From Bacteroidota bacterium (lineage in GTDB: Bacteria > Bacteroidota > Bacteroidia > Cytophagales > Cyclobacteriaceae), in NCBI GenBank assembly GCA_018266055.1, contig JAFDYT010000021.1, positions 1-64,000 of the forward strand: a stretch of 64,000 bases of DNA, given 5' to 3'. The notes beneath the pieces were generated by a model. It was given only the letters and a program-made list of their open reading frames with translations, had not been told where the DNA came from and did no database searches. This document shows positions 24,501-32,543 of this stretch, one piece after another (position 1 is the stretch's first letter; every line of letters starts with the position of its first letter). The position numbers and the translations under genes were made by a program.

Positions 24501-24718
24501 CATTACCTCAGTCGGTGCTTGCCAAGACTAAGGTGATCAAAGGAGCTGCTATTTCGCTGACAGGATCTAACCTGTGGTACCGCGGATTGGGCATGCCGAA
24601 ATACACGCACGTAGATCCTGAGCAAAACAGTTTGGGTGTTGGTAACGGTAGAGGGTTTGAATACATGACCGCCCCTTCGGCCAAAACCTATGGTGTTAAC
24701 CTCAACCTTACTTTCTGA
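21545..24718 (+). CDS. SusC/RagA family TonB-dependent outer-membrane transporter
   Basis: TonB-linked nutrient importer that forms the barrel of a SusCD complex in the outer membrane. The order is signal peptide (about 1-19), carboxypeptidase-regulatory-like domain (VVTGRVTSAEDGSPLPGVNVLVKGT, about 22-100), TonB-box/plug region with LSGKAAGVDI and NIRGFSS, LFVIDGV, then the 22-strand barrel ending in aromatic Phe1057 (LNLTF). At 1057 residues it is full length. It is followed after 22 bases by its SusD partner. There is no enzyme-rich polysaccharide utilization locus around it, so the ligand is open and may not be a glycan. Confidence 0.96.
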   Translation: MKKFLLMCFSFGFAVSVWAQTRVVTGRVTSAEDGSPLPGVNVLVKGTTSGSVTDAEGKYSLNVSGGGLLLFSFIGLKTQEIEIGDRSVVDVQLGLDVSQLAEVVVTGLGIQKDKKALGYAVSTVSSDAINQRAEGDVMRVLSGKAAGVDITQTSGLAGSGTNINIRGFSSVTGTTQPLFVIDGVVFDGSTNSQASFAYGSQTSSRFFDIDPNSIDAVSILKGLSATVLYGEAGRNGVILITTKSGAAAGKKGKIPTTVNVNSSLSTVQVAQFPEYQDHWGGGFEQIGGTAYFSNWGAPLDGSLIAHPYDRPALNVAFPQYIGAKYAYKAYNSVPRFFKTGVTQNNSINISGGTDHARVNANFGYQNTNGFSPGNTTNRINFGLGASIDISEKFNFSGTFNFVSSNVVQPPTAVSFGSSASSGVSLFGDLWYTPRSIDLMGLPYENPVDHSSVYYRPTNDIPNPRWMAVNSSNQQKTNRSYGQMALKYTPLKNLTLTYRGGYDVYSEEGSFYINKGSNTNFAQGAYRSTVGLHSIFDQYVLASYNTKFSENIGFTADGGFNFRDIQYRQTGMFSQQQLVYGIIDHSNFISHANFDEAGNDLDYRTKQVSMGIFAQTSLDYKSIVFLNLGGRYSSNSSVEASNRNIFYPSVSTSVVLSDAIPSLANSRGISFLKVRAGYATSARYPDPYGTRQALGSTTNVFVSPTGAVLNTNYTNGRLANSNLKPELLGEVEAGLEAKFIDNRISFDVTVFDKRSTNQILDRPLDPTTGYGVSSVNAGSLYNKGIELNVGVNVIRGTDWNWKLDAIYSLYRNKVYDMPSYAKQIALSGFSNLGNYAIEGMPINTIMGIARKTDANGNFLVNPSTGIWDKNTQITPIANPNPNYKLTGISNLSYKNFTFRMQWNFVQGGQIYSTTANILLARGLTKDTDFDRTQPVILKGVNDTDGTPNRTAVSSSDATFTGLLNNTDDTKIYDASIIRLKEISLSYTLPQSVLAKTKVIKGAAISLTGSNLWYRGLGMPKYTHVDPEQNSLGVGNGRGFEYMTAPSAKTYGVNLNLTF

Positions 24719-24740
24719 AACTCTTAAATAATCTAGGATC

Positions 24741-26510
24741 ATGAAAAAGAAATTAATTTTTACAATAATTAGTTGCTTCGTCGTAATGAGTTCCTGCAAT
24801 GATCTTTCAAACAATTTGCAGAACCCTAACCAGCCGTTGCCTTCACAGGGTAACCTGGACCTGGTGCTCAACTCGGTGCAGCTAAACCTGGCCAATTTTT
24901 ATTGGGATCTTTCCAACATTGGCTCAGCGCTTACGCGGATGGAAGTAATGTTCGGACCGCTATATAGCAATGCTTTCCCGGCTACAAGTTATGATCAGGC
25001 GTGGACGGATGCGTATCAAGGAGTATTGGTAAACGCCAAGACAGTAATCGATCAAGGCGTGGCGAAGAAACTTTATACGCACGTGGGTATCGCGCAGACG
25101 ATACAAGCCTACACGCTCATGACGCTGGTCGATTTCTTTGGCGACGTACCTTACAGCAAGGCCTTTCAGGGAAATGCCGACACCAACCCTACGCTCGATG
25201 CGGGTAAGGACGTGTACACAGCAGCCCTCGCTTCGCTGGATTCGGCCATTGCAAATTTTGGTCGCACACCGTCTGCCGGCCCGGCAACAGATGTCTATTA
25301 CAGTGGAAATACCACCAAGTGGAAAGCGTTGGCCAACACGCTGAAGCTGAAGTATTACATGAATGCTGCCCAGGAAAATGCAACGGCAAAAGCTGCTGCT
25401 GTATCGGCGATTCAAACCATTCTTGCCGGCAATGTAATTGATGCAACCGATGGTTCGGAAGACTTTCAGTTCAACTATGGTACGTCTTACACAAACCCGA
25501 ACTCTCGCCATCCGAAATTCCAAAACAACTATACCTCTACCGGCGCTTCTGATTATCTGGGCAACTGGTTTATGTATGTAGCGGTAGCAGAGAAAACAAT
25601 TATCAACGGTGGCTCCACTATAGACGATCCACGCAGACGTTATTATTTCTACCGTCAAAGCGGTGATGCAGTGACCGATGTTCCAGTAACAGCGCTGCCC
25701 TGTGCCACCCGGCCTACACCGGATTGGTATGCCAACTATGCCTACTGGTATCCGAGCAATGGAATGCCGTTCTGCCAGCTTGGTACGTTAGGACTTGCCG
25801 TGGCCGGTGGCTATTGGGGCCGAGACCATGGAGACAACTCTGGTATTCCACCGGATGGCCAGTTGAGAACAACCTATGGAGTGTATCCTGCCGGAGGTTT
25901 ATTTGATGCGAGCACTTTCTCATCCATTGGAGGAAGTTCAGCAATTAACCTCGCCGGTCAGGGTAAAGGTATCGCGCCGATCTGGTTGGCTTCGTTTACA
26001 GAGATGATGAAAGCCGAGGCTGCATTGAGCCTTGGGGTTGATTTAAGTGCAAGCCAAAGTGCAGGTATTGATCCTTTGTCGGCACTGGCAGCAGGCATGT
26101 CAAATTCAGTGACCAAAGTGATGGCGTTTCCTGCTACAGTTGGTGTTACACCGGTGGCAAGCCGTGTGCCTTCGGCCACCACGATCACTACTTATTACAA
26201 CTTTGTGAAAAACTTGTACACCAATGCACCGGCAGCGGCGCTGTCATCGCCGGGGTGTAAGCTCGATATCGTGATGCGCGAGTTTTATATTGCCGCATAT
26301 GGCAACGGTATTGAAGCGTACAACATGTACCGCCGCACAGGCTATCCGTCAGGCATGCAATACAAACTGACGGGCGTGACCGATTCTTCGGATCCATTCA
26401 CGCGGACGGGCTACTATCCTTCGGTGGCTGTTAACCGCAACTCGAATATTCAACAGAAGTCAACCACCGACGTGAAGACGTTCTGGGATCCGGGCCTCAC
26501 ATTACAGTAA
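24741..26510 (+). CDS. SusD/RagB-like lipoprotein (SusD-like_2 type)
   Basis: Surface-exposed ligand-binding lipoprotein forming the lid of the SusC transporter. It has a lipoprotein signal (FVVMSSCNDL, Cys19) and opens with the typical NLQNPNQP motif of the SusD-like_2 group. TPR-type helices follow (TIQAYTLMTLVDFFGDVPYSKAFQG is the hallmark segment), then MMKAEAALSLG, and near the C-terminus REFYIAAYGNGIEAYNMYRRTGYPSGMQ. 589 residues is normal. Spacing to susC (22 bases) and to the third lipoprotein (about 13-19 bases) indicates one transcript. Confidence 0.95.
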   Translation: MKKKLIFTIISCFVVMSSCNDLSNNLQNPNQPLPSQGNLDLVLNSVQLNLANFYWDLSNIGSALTRMEVMFGPLYSNAFPATSYDQAWTDAYQGVLVNAKTVIDQGVAKKLYTHVGIAQTIQAYTLMTLVDFFGDVPYSKAFQGNADTNPTLDAGKDVYTAALASLDSAIANFGRTPSAGPATDVYYSGNTTKWKALANTLKLKYYMNAAQENATAKAAAVSAIQTILAGNVIDATDGSEDFQFNYGTSYTNPNSRHPKFQNNYTSTGASDYLGNWFMYVAVAEKTIINGGSTIDDPRRRYYFYRQSGDAVTDVPVTALPCATRPTPDWYANYAYWYPSNGMPFCQLGTLGLAVAGGYWGRDHGDNSGIPPDGQLRTTYGVYPAGGLFDASTFSSIGGSSAINLAGQGKGIAPIWLASFTEMMKAEAALSLGVDLSASQSAGIDPLSALAAGMSNSVTKVMAFPATVGVTPVASRVPSATTITTYYNFVKNLYTNAPAAALSSPGCKLDIVMREFYIAAYGNGIEAYNMYRRTGYPSGMQYKLTGVTDSSDPFTRTGYYPSVAVNRNSNIQQKSTTDVKTFWDPGLTLQ

Positions 26511-26529
26511 CCATTAACCAGAAATGTGT

Positions 26530-27372
26530 ATGAAAAAAGCATTAAAAATAATTTCATTGTTCTGCGCTGCCGCCTTTGTCTTTTCGTGTCAAAAACAGTA
26601 CAGCATTTTTGATGAGTCGAAGATCGACGGCGTATATGCAGCCATTGATGGCTCGCCCTCAAGTGTATTGTTTTATTACAACACACCTACTTCAAGTTAT
26701 AAAACAAACATCGTGTTGCATGGTCCGTCCAAAGCACAAAAGATGGATACGTATGTAGTGGTGGGCGGAGTGGAAACATTCGTCAAGACGCTTACATTTC
26801 CTTCTACCGTTTGGGAAGTAACGTTGCAGGATGTGGCCACCGCCTTGAATCAGCCGCTTACCAATTTTACACCTGGGGCGCAGATTATCCTGAGGAATAA
26901 AATCACCTCTACCGATGGGCAAGTGTGGTCGGCAGCTAACACTTCCAACCTGAGTGGAGGCCTTTTGTCAGGCACTGCCTTCCAGAATTTACTTGCCGAT
27001 GTAACGGTGTTTGTTACTTGCCCTTTTGTAGCTTCTGATGCGGTTGGTAACTACCACATTGTGCGCGACGATTGGGTTGATTTCAACCCAGGAGATCCGG
27101 TTACGGTTTCGATGATCGATGCTACTCATATTCAAATCAATGAATACCCTGCTACCTCGTATCAGCACGCTCCGCTGGTAATCACAGTCGATCCCAACTC
27201 GGGTGCTGCTACTGTGGTGAAGCAATACAGCGGTGGCTATGGATCTGGCCAGTTGGAATATAGTGCTGGATCAGGTTTTGTATTTTCTTGTGTGGGCTAT
27301 ATCACCGTTACGCTGAATTTCACCGTCAATGGTGGAGCCTACAACGGGTACACCCTGATTGTGTCTAAATAA
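26530..27372 (+). CDS. Third lipoprotein of the SusCD operon, function unknown
   Basis: The frame is open from the ATG at 26524 (MCMKK), but the ATG at 26530 gives a clean lipoprotein signal (MKKALKIISLFCAAAFVFSC, lipobox FSC). The 280-residue product is beta-rich with no motif I recognise. It contains a YNTPTSSYKTNIVLHGPSKAQ region early on, DAVGNYHIVRDDWVDFNPGD in the middle and a Gly/Tyr-rich C-terminal half. It lies directly downstream of susD and ends at a terminator, so it is probably a surface lipoprotein auxiliary to the transporter, in the position of SusE/F-type or surface glycan-binding proteins. Confidence 0.8.
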   Translation: MKKALKIISLFCAAAFVFSCQKQYSIFDESKIDGVYAAIDGSPSSVLFYYNTPTSSYKTNIVLHGPSKAQKMDTYVVVGGVETFVKTLTFPSTVWEVTLQDVATALNQPLTNFTPGAQIILRNKITSTDGQVWSAANTSNLSGGLLSGTAFQNLLADVTVFVTCPFVASDAVGNYHIVRDDWVDFNPGDPVTVSMIDATHIQINEYPATSYQHAPLVITVDPNSGAATVVKQYSGGYGSGQLEYSAGSGFVFSCVGYITVTLNFTVNGGAYNGYTLIVSK

Positions 27373-27381
27373 AAAACAGTA

Positions 27382-27420
27382 AGGTAAATGCAGTGTACCG
27401 CTGCATTTACCTCTTTATTT
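27382..27420 (+). terminator. Rho-independent terminator of the SusCD operon
   Basis: A 12-bp perfect stem (AGGTAAATGCAG 27382-27393, CTGCATTTACCT 27401-27412) with a 7-base loop is followed by CTTTATTT. It lies 10 bases after the stop of the third lipoprotein gene. Confidence 0.85.
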
Positions 27421-27582
27421 TAAAGTATTCGTAAGGCTATAAAGTGCAATTGTTGTCAGCTAACTACTCTTTGCGCGATGGAAAGGGTGATTGGTTGAAA
27501 AAAAATCGTCGATAACCGCCTTCTAATTATTTTTGACTAAAGCAGAATGGGTTTAGGTTTAGGTTGAACACATAACTGCTGG

Positions 27583-27615
27583 TAAGCTGCCTCGAAAGGG
27601 GCAGCTTATTTTTTT
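27583..27615 (+). terminator. Second plus-strand terminator in an otherwise empty gap
   Basis: TAAGCTGCC (27583-27591) pairs with GGCAGCTTA (27600-27608) and is followed by seven T's (27609-27615), a strong intrinsic terminator. The 170 bases between it and the SusCD terminator contain no open frame I can support. It may therefore be a back-up terminator or the end of a short RNA. The remaining bases up to 27719 form the leader of the LytS gene. Confidence 0.75.
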
Positions 27616-27719
27616 ACCACCCATTTTTCGTTAGTCGGAAAAATTAATTCATCCTTCGGAAACGCCTATTAAATAAAGTTCGGCTAGCCAGTGGCATTAA
27701 TTGCTAATTTTTGCAGGCG

Positions 27720-28787
27720 ATGACCTTTTTTGATAAAGTTGTTTATAGCAAAACCACTAGCGTAAGGATTTTCCGTCATATTATATTTTGGTCAGCCGAT
27801 TGCGTCAGCAACCTCGTGGTATTGTCGGCCGATACCGAAATAAAGACGCCTGTCATTATCAATCGGATCTGCGTGATTCCTCTCATTGCCCTAGTCACCT
27901 ACACGCTGATTTACTATCTGCTTCCAGGATTTTTCAGAGACAAAAACCGCCTGAAACTATTGGTGGGGATTGTCATCCTGATTTTATTCGTTGGCTATGG
28001 CATTCGGTATTACCGTCTATTCATTGTGTACCCCATCATCGATCCCACGCATGTGCTTCCTGCCAACGTGTGGAGTTTTAGTCACGTGTATAAGGAAGTA
28101 TTCCGATGGATGCCCGGCATCAGCCTGGCAGTGGCCATTAAGATGATGAAGAATAAAACGGAGATTCAGGAAAAGGCCGAGCAGTTGGCAGAAGAAAAAA
28201 AAGCGGCAGAACTTGCTTTCCTCAAAGCACAAATGCATCCGCACTTTCTTTTCAATACGTTGAATACACTCTACTCCTATTCACTACAGAATGACGGCAA
28301 AAGCGAACAGGTTGTACTCCATCTTTCTAATCTGATGAGGTACATTTTGGAAGAGTGCGATCACCGCGTGATTCCGATTGAAAAAGAAATTAAAGTAATT
28401 TCAGATTACTTCGAACTGAAGAAACTCAGGCATGGCACCAGGCTTGATATTGATTTTCAAATCGAACTGAAAAAGTCTCGTGCATTTATCTCGCCGCTGT
28501 TGATGCTCCCGATCATAGAAAATAGTTTTAAGCACACACTCTCCTCCGCCCGCGGGTTGATTCACATTACGGTGCGGATCAAAACCGAAAATAAATTCAT
28601 TCACCTTTTTGTAGAGAATGATTTACTTCCCGCCGATCAAAGTTATTCTTCACGCGGACTGGGAATAGCCAATGTGAAAAGACAACTCGCCTTATTGTAC
28701 GGAAGAAATTATTCTCTCCATATCAAAAACGACAACGGAAAGTATGCAGTTGATTTAAAAGTACCTGTGATGAATGAATATGAGTAA
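27720..28787 (+). CDS. LytS-type sensor histidine kinase
   Basis: Membrane histidine kinase with four N-terminal helices (about residues 10-145), a short coiled coil, and the His_kinase (LytS/YehU) domain: phosphoacceptor motif FLKAQMHPHFLFNTLNTLYSY, then a HATPase with N-box PIIENSFKHT and G-box SRGLGIANVKRQL. The ATG at 27720 is preferred over an in-frame TTG at 27711. The next gene, a LytTR regulator, starts inside its 3' end, so the two form a two-component pair. It follows the SusCD operon, which could be its target. Confidence 0.93.
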   Translation: MTFFDKVVYSKTTSVRIFRHIIFWSADCVSNLVVLSADTEIKTPVIINRICVIPLIALVTYTLIYYLLPGFFRDKNRLKLLVGIVILILFVGYGIRYYRLFIVYPIIDPTHVLPANVWSFSHVYKEVFRWMPGISLAVAIKMMKNKTEIQEKAEQLAEEKKAAELAFLKAQMHPHFLFNTLNTLYSYSLQNDGKSEQVVLHLSNLMRYILEECDHRVIPIEKEIKVISDYFELKKLRHGTRLDIDFQIELKKSRAFISPLLMLPIIENSFKHTLSSARGLIHITVRIKTENKFIHLFVENDLLPADQSYSSRGLGIANVKRQLALLYGRNYSLHIKNDNGKYAVDLKVPVMNEYE

Positions 28788-29505
28788 AATACAATGCATT
28801 ATTATCGAAGATGAAAAACCGGCGCAAGAGATTTTGCAATCTTTTCTCGGCCGTGTGGAGTGGATCGAACTCAAAGAAATATTTGACGACGGCCTCACTG
28901 CGATGGATTACTTGTCGAAGAATGACGTGGATCTGATTTTTCTCGACATCCAGATTCCCACTATTACCGGCATTGAATTTCTGAAAGTGATGAAAGACTT
29001 ACCGCAAGTGATCATCACCACAGCCTATTCGCAATACGCCATCGAAGCTTTTGAGCTCGATGTGCGCGACTATCTGATCAAACCGTTTTCTTTTAGTCGT
29101 TTTTTGAAAGCCGTAAACCGTGTGGCCATGCGCCCCGATGCCAGGCAAGTGTATCAAATGAGCCCGGCAGAATCATCGAAGGGAAGTTTCGCATTTTTTA
29201 ATGTGAACAAAAATATGGTGAAGGTGATGTTCAATGAGGTGCTTTATGTGGAAAGTATGCGCGAGTACGTGTACATCCACACGCTCAAAGAAAAAGTGAT
29301 CACCAAAATCGGGATTGGCGAGATGGAGAAAATTCTGAACCATGGCTTTTTGCGGATTCATCGCTCTTTTTTGGTCAACAAGGACAAAATCACTTCTTAC
29401 AATGCCGAAGAAATTTTTGTAGAAAAAATTTCGTTGCCGATCGGCCCAAATTATAAAAAACTGGTGGAGGCAGCATTTGAAAGCACCGGAAGAATAAACG
29501 GCTAA
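28780..29505 (+). CDS. LytTR family response regulator
   Basis: Partner of the upstream LytS kinase. An N-terminal receiver (about 1-120) carries the phosphoacceptor Asp in LIFLDIQIPTITG, Thr/Ser in VIITTAYS and Lys in YLIKPFSFSRF. The C-terminal LytTR DNA-binding domain (about 145-240) has VMFNEVLYVESMREYVYIHT and GFLRIHRSFLVNKDKI. The ATG at 28780 overlaps the kinase stop; an in-frame ATG at 28774 is also possible. The 3' end overlaps the convergent DUF779 gene by four bases. Confidence 0.95.
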   Translation: MSKIQCIIIEDEKPAQEILQSFLGRVEWIELKEIFDDGLTAMDYLSKNDVDLIFLDIQIPTITGIEFLKVMKDLPQVIITTAYSQYAIEAFELDVRDYLIKPFSFSRFLKAVNRVAMRPDARQVYQMSPAESSKGSFAFFNVNKNMVKVMFNEVLYVESMREYVYIHTLKEKVITKIGIGEMEKILNHGFLRIHRSFLVNKDKITSYNAEEIFVEKISLPIGPNYKKLVEAAFESTGRING

Positions 29506-29864
29506 TTCGTTTGAGCTAACGCCGATAGTTCTTCTTCGGTAAGCAATCGCGAACGGATGATAAACCGAAGACCTAGTGGAATCTCCAGCGAAAAGCTAGA
29601 GCCTCTTCCGGAGATGACGTCGAGTGTGAGATGAGTGTGCTTCCAATATTCAAACTGATCGCGACTCATAAAGAATTCACAGTCGTGTACAATGCCGATC
29701 AGAATATCGCTATCGCCGGTGCGAAATTCACCTGTGGCAAAACACATCGGTTGTGAGCCATCACAGCAGCCACCGCTTTGATGAAACATCAAAGGCCCGT
29801 TTATTTTTCGCAACTGATCAATCACATTGCAGGCTTCTTGGGTAATCGCGATTCGCTCAGCCAT
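29502..29864 (-). CDS. DUF779 family protein
   Basis: A 120-residue protein of the DUF779 family, whose members are often encoded beside aldehyde or alcohol dehydrogenases, as here. The signature GPLMFHQSGGCCDGSQPMC (with the Cys-Cys pair) and ILIGIVHDCEFFMSRDQFEYWKHTHLTLDVISGRGSSFSLE are present. The cysteine and histidine residues could bind a metal. It lies 58 bases after the aldehyde dehydrogenase stop on the same strand, behind a hairpin that may reduce its expression. Function is not established; a role in maturation of the dehydrogenase is a guess. Confidence 0.9.
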   Translation of the reverse strand: MAERIAITQEACNVIDQLRKINGPLMFHQSGGCCDGSQPMCFATGEFRTGDSDILIGIVHDCEFFMSRDQFEYWKHTHLTLDVISGRGSSFSLEIPLGLRFIIRSRLLTEEELSALAQTN

Positions 29865-29874
29865 AATTTGATTT

Positions 29875-29912
29875 TAAAAACGTCATGTCTCTCCTTTCGG
29901 AAAGACATGACG
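29875..29912 (-). terminator. Terminator or attenuator between aldehyde dehydrogenase and DUF779 genes
   Basis: On the minus strand a 10-bp perfect stem (CGTCATGTCT / AGACATGACG, arms 29903-29912 and 29881-29890) is followed by TTTTTAAAAT. It lies immediately after the dehydrogenase stop and only 10 or so bases before the DUF779 start, so read-through is required for coexpression from one promoter. Confidence 0.7.
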
Positions 29913-29922
29913 TGGAGAAGAC

Positions 29923-31452
29923 TTAGAAGAATCCTAATTTTTTCTTGTCGTACGAGATAAGCATATTTTTGGTGTTGCGATAATGATTCAGCATCATCTT
30001 GTGTGTTTCGCGACCAAAGCCTGATTTTTTGTAACCGCCAAAAGGTGCATGCGCCGGATACGCGTGATAGCAGTTCACCCACACACGGCCTGCCTGAATG
30101 GCGCGCGGTATCTGATATATCTCGTGTGCATCGCGTGTCCACAAGCCGGCGCCTAATCCGTACAATGTGTCGTTGGCAATAGCAATCGCTTCTTCCACGG
30201 TTTTGAAAGTAGTAACACAAGTTACCGGCCCGAAGATCTCTTCCTGGAAGATGCGCATTTTGTTGTGGCCTTTGAAGATGGTCGGCTGAATGTAGTAGCC
30301 TTTTTCAAGACCGCTGTTCAGGCTCGCGGCAATGCCACCACACAGTGCCTGGGCTCCTTCTTTCTTGCCAATGTCCATGTACGAAAGAATTTTTTCAAAC
30401 TGGTCGTTGGATGCTTGCGCTCCCATCATCGTGTCTTCGGCCAGCGGATGACCAACTTTGATGGATTTGGTGCGCTGAATAACACGCTCAATAAATTTGT
30501 CGTAAATCTTTTCGTGTACTAAAATGCGCGACGGGCAGGTGCATACTTCTCCCTGATTCAACGCAAACATCACGGCACCCTCTACACATTTGTCAAAAAA
30601 CTCGTCGTCGGCATCGGCAATGCTTGGCATGAAAATGTTCGGCGATTTTCCTCCGAGTTCCATCGTCACCGGCACCAGGTTTTCGCTGGCGTATTGCATG
30701 ATCAATCGGCCGGTAGTGGTTTCACCGGTGAAGGCTACTTTTGCTACGCGAGGCGAAGTGGCCAACGGCTTGCCGGCTTCGATACCAAAACCGGTAACTA
30801 CATTTAGAATTCCTGCAGGCAGCACGTGCTGAATCAATTCCATCAGCACCATCAGGCTGGTAGGCGTTTGCTCAGCTGGCTTTACCACTACGGTACATCC
30901 TGCTGCGAGTGCAGGCGCAATTTTCCACGCGGCCATAAGCAAAGGAAAATTCCATGGAATGATCTGACCTACTACGCCGATGGGCTCCTGAAGATTGATG
31001 CTCACCGTAAATTCATCGTGCTCTGACATGGTACTTTCGTCAGCGCGGATTACGCCGGCAAAGTAGCGGAAGTGGTCAATCGCCAGCGGCAAATCGGCGG
31101 CTCTGGTTTCGCGCAAGGCTTTCCCGTTGTCCACCGTTTCCACACGGGCCAGCAGTTCCAGATTTTTTTCCATCACATCAGCAATAGCCAGCAACACGCG
31201 GGCACGCTCAATGGCAGAACTTTTTGACCATGTGGTAAATGCTTTCTGGGCGGCATCAAGGGCTTTGTCAATGTCTTCCTTGTTTCCCCGTGCGGCTTTG
31301 GTAAACGGTTTGCCATCGATGGGCGAGACGTTGTCAAAATATTCGCCGCTTGATGGCGCTACCCACTGACCGCCGATAAAGTGATCGTACCTGGCTTTGA
31401 AAGAAGGCCTTTCAAGAGGCTTTTTCTCTTTCGTTATTTCTGCTGTTTCCAT
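29923..31452 (-). CDS. NAD(P)-dependent aldehyde dehydrogenase (ExaC/AldB-like)
   Basis: Oxidises an aldehyde to the carboxylate in the cytoplasm. The 509-residue protein has the full ALDH fold: [20 protein letters not shown], general base Glu265 in MELGGKSPN, nucleophile Cys304 in [11 protein letters not shown], and EEIFGPV. The GEVCTCPSR context, the DUF779 neighbour and the divergently transcribed AraC regulator are typical of acetaldehyde dehydrogenases (ExaC/AldB group). The start is the ATG at 31450-31452. Regulation by the AraC protein across the 149-base spacer is likely. Confidence 0.94.
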   Translation of the reverse strand: METAEITKEKKPLERPSFKARYDHFIGGQWVAPSSGEYFDNVSPIDGKPFTKAARGNKEDIDKALDAAQKAFTTWSKSSAIERARVLLAIADVMEKNLELLARVETVDNGKALRETRAADLPLAIDHFRYFAGVIRADESTMSEHDEFTVSINLQEPIGVVGQIIPWNFPLLMAAWKIAPALAAGCTVVVKPAEQTPTSLMVLMELIQHVLPAGILNVVTGFGIEAGKPLATSPRVAKVAFTGETTTGRLIMQYASENLVPVTMELGGKSPNIFMPSIADADDEFFDKCVEGAVMFALNQGEVCTCPSRILVHEKIYDKFIERVIQRTKSIKVGHPLAEDTMMGAQASNDQFEKILSYMDIGKKEGAQALCGGIAASLNSGLEKGYYIQPTIFKGHNKMRIFQEEIFGPVTCVTTFKTVEEAIAIANDTLYGLGAGLWTRDAHEIYQIPRAIQAGRVWVNCYHAYPAHAPFGGYKKSGFGRETHKMMLNHYRNTKNMLISYDKKKLGFF

Positions 31453-31525
31453 AAGGTGTAAATTTTTTTATTTAGTGTTTATCAAAATTCGATCAAAGCC
31501 ATAGCCCTTTGCTTGACTTATTGTA

Positions 31526-31554
31526 TCAAATGATAAACTTGGAGTATCATTTCA
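31526..31554. promoter_or_regulatory. Inverted repeat in the aldehyde dehydrogenase/AraC divergent promoter
   Basis: TCAAATGATA (31526-31535) and TATCATTTCA (31545-31554) form an inverted repeat with one mismatch around a 9-base spacer. It sits 74 bases from the dehydrogenase start and 48 from the araC-type gene start, a suitable place for an AraC-family operator. A minus-strand TTTGATACAA...TATGGCTTTG arrangement over it is a weak promoter candidate for the dehydrogenase. Confidence 0.45.
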
Positions 31555-31601
31555 ATCGTTTCCGATTAATTTTTATTTATCTTTAATGGATTGCTGGCAA
31601 A

Positions 31602-32543
31602 ATGAAATCCGGTTTGTTACATCCCATTCCTACTACTCATGAGCGCTCTCTGTTTACTTTGGTAGAGAACCGAACGGCCTTTACACTTGAGCAGTGCGAA
31701 CTCAATGTGTTTGAAACACACCAGCAAGCCGAGCAGGTAAAACTCGTTTTCCCTGACCTGGTGCTCACCAGCATGCTGCAAGGAAAAAAGGTAATGCACT
31801 TGTTTGGCGAGCAGGGCTTTGATTATCTGCCGGGCGAATCGGTAGTAGTAGCTCCAAACGAAATCATGAAAATTGATTTTCCGGAAGCCCGAAACGACAA
31901 CCCCACGCAATGTATCGCGCTGGCTATTTCGTCGGATCACATTCAGCAAACCATGAATTTGCTCAATGAAGAATTTCCGAAAGCGGAAACACACTACGCG
32001 TGGAAAGTGGACGAAACCATATTTCACCTGACCAACAATCAGGAGCTAGCTGATATCATCAACCGGCTGATGCGTATTTCCATCAAAGAGCAGCATCGGC
32101 AGAAAGATGTGCTGGCCAATCTGGCGCTGAAGGAACTATTGATCCGCTTGATGCAGACGCAGGCGAGAATCTTGTTTGAGAAAAATTATAAAAGGCTAAA
32201 CACAGACCATCGGTTCGCTTTTGTGATTGGCTTTATCAAAGAAAATATCCGAGAAAAAATAGACCTGAATAAGCTGAGCGATAAGGTGTGCATGAGCCGC
32301 GCTAATTTTTTCAGGAAATTCAAAGAAGAGCTTGGCCACTCACCCGGCGACTATATTTTAAAAGAACGTCTGAGGCTTGCCAAAGAATACCTTCGCCATC
32401 CCAAAAATAATATCACCGAAGTCTGCTATATGGCGGGCTTTCAAAACTTACACTATTTCATTCGGGCATTTAAAAAGGAAACAGGCTATACGCCGTCGTC
32501 GTTTCGGGAGCAGTTGTCGCTGTCCAGATCAGGGCTTCGGTAG
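31602..32543 (+). CDS. AraC family transcriptional regulator
   Basis: DNA-binding regulator, 313 residues. The N-terminal two thirds (about 1-195) form a cupin-like/AraC_N sensor region (LLPG-like segment FDYLPGESVVVAPNEIMKIDFPEA). The C-terminal 100 residues are an AraC double HTH: IDLNKLSDKVCMSRANFFRKFKEELGHSPGDYIL and NNITEVCYMAGFQNLHYFIRAFKKETGYTPSSFR. It is divergent from the aldehyde dehydrogenase gene, with an inverted repeat between them, so it probably controls that gene. Its 3' end overlaps the convergent PAS gene by 15 bases. Confidence 0.93.
   Translation: MKSGLLHPIPTTHERSLFTLVENRTAFTLEQCELNVFETHQQAEQVKLVFPDLVLTSMLQGKKVMHLFGEQGFDYLPGESVVVAPNEIMKIDFPEARNDNPTQCIALAISSDHIQQTMNLLNEEFPKAETHYAWKVDETIFHLTNNQELADIINRLMRISIKEQHRQKDVLANLALKELLIRLMQTQARILFEKNYKRLNTDHRFAFVIGFIKENIREKIDLNKLSDKVCMSRANFFRKFKEELGHSPGDYILKERLRLAKEYLRHPKNNITEVCYMAGFQNLHYFIRAFKKETGYTPSSFREQLSLSRSGLR

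Noticed and set aside
24960-25658. Long open frame (232 codons) on the minus strand inside the susD-like gene
   Set aside because: It lies wholly antisense to a clear SusD family gene, has no domain-like sequence and is rich in Arg/Cys/Ile in the way antisense frames usually are.
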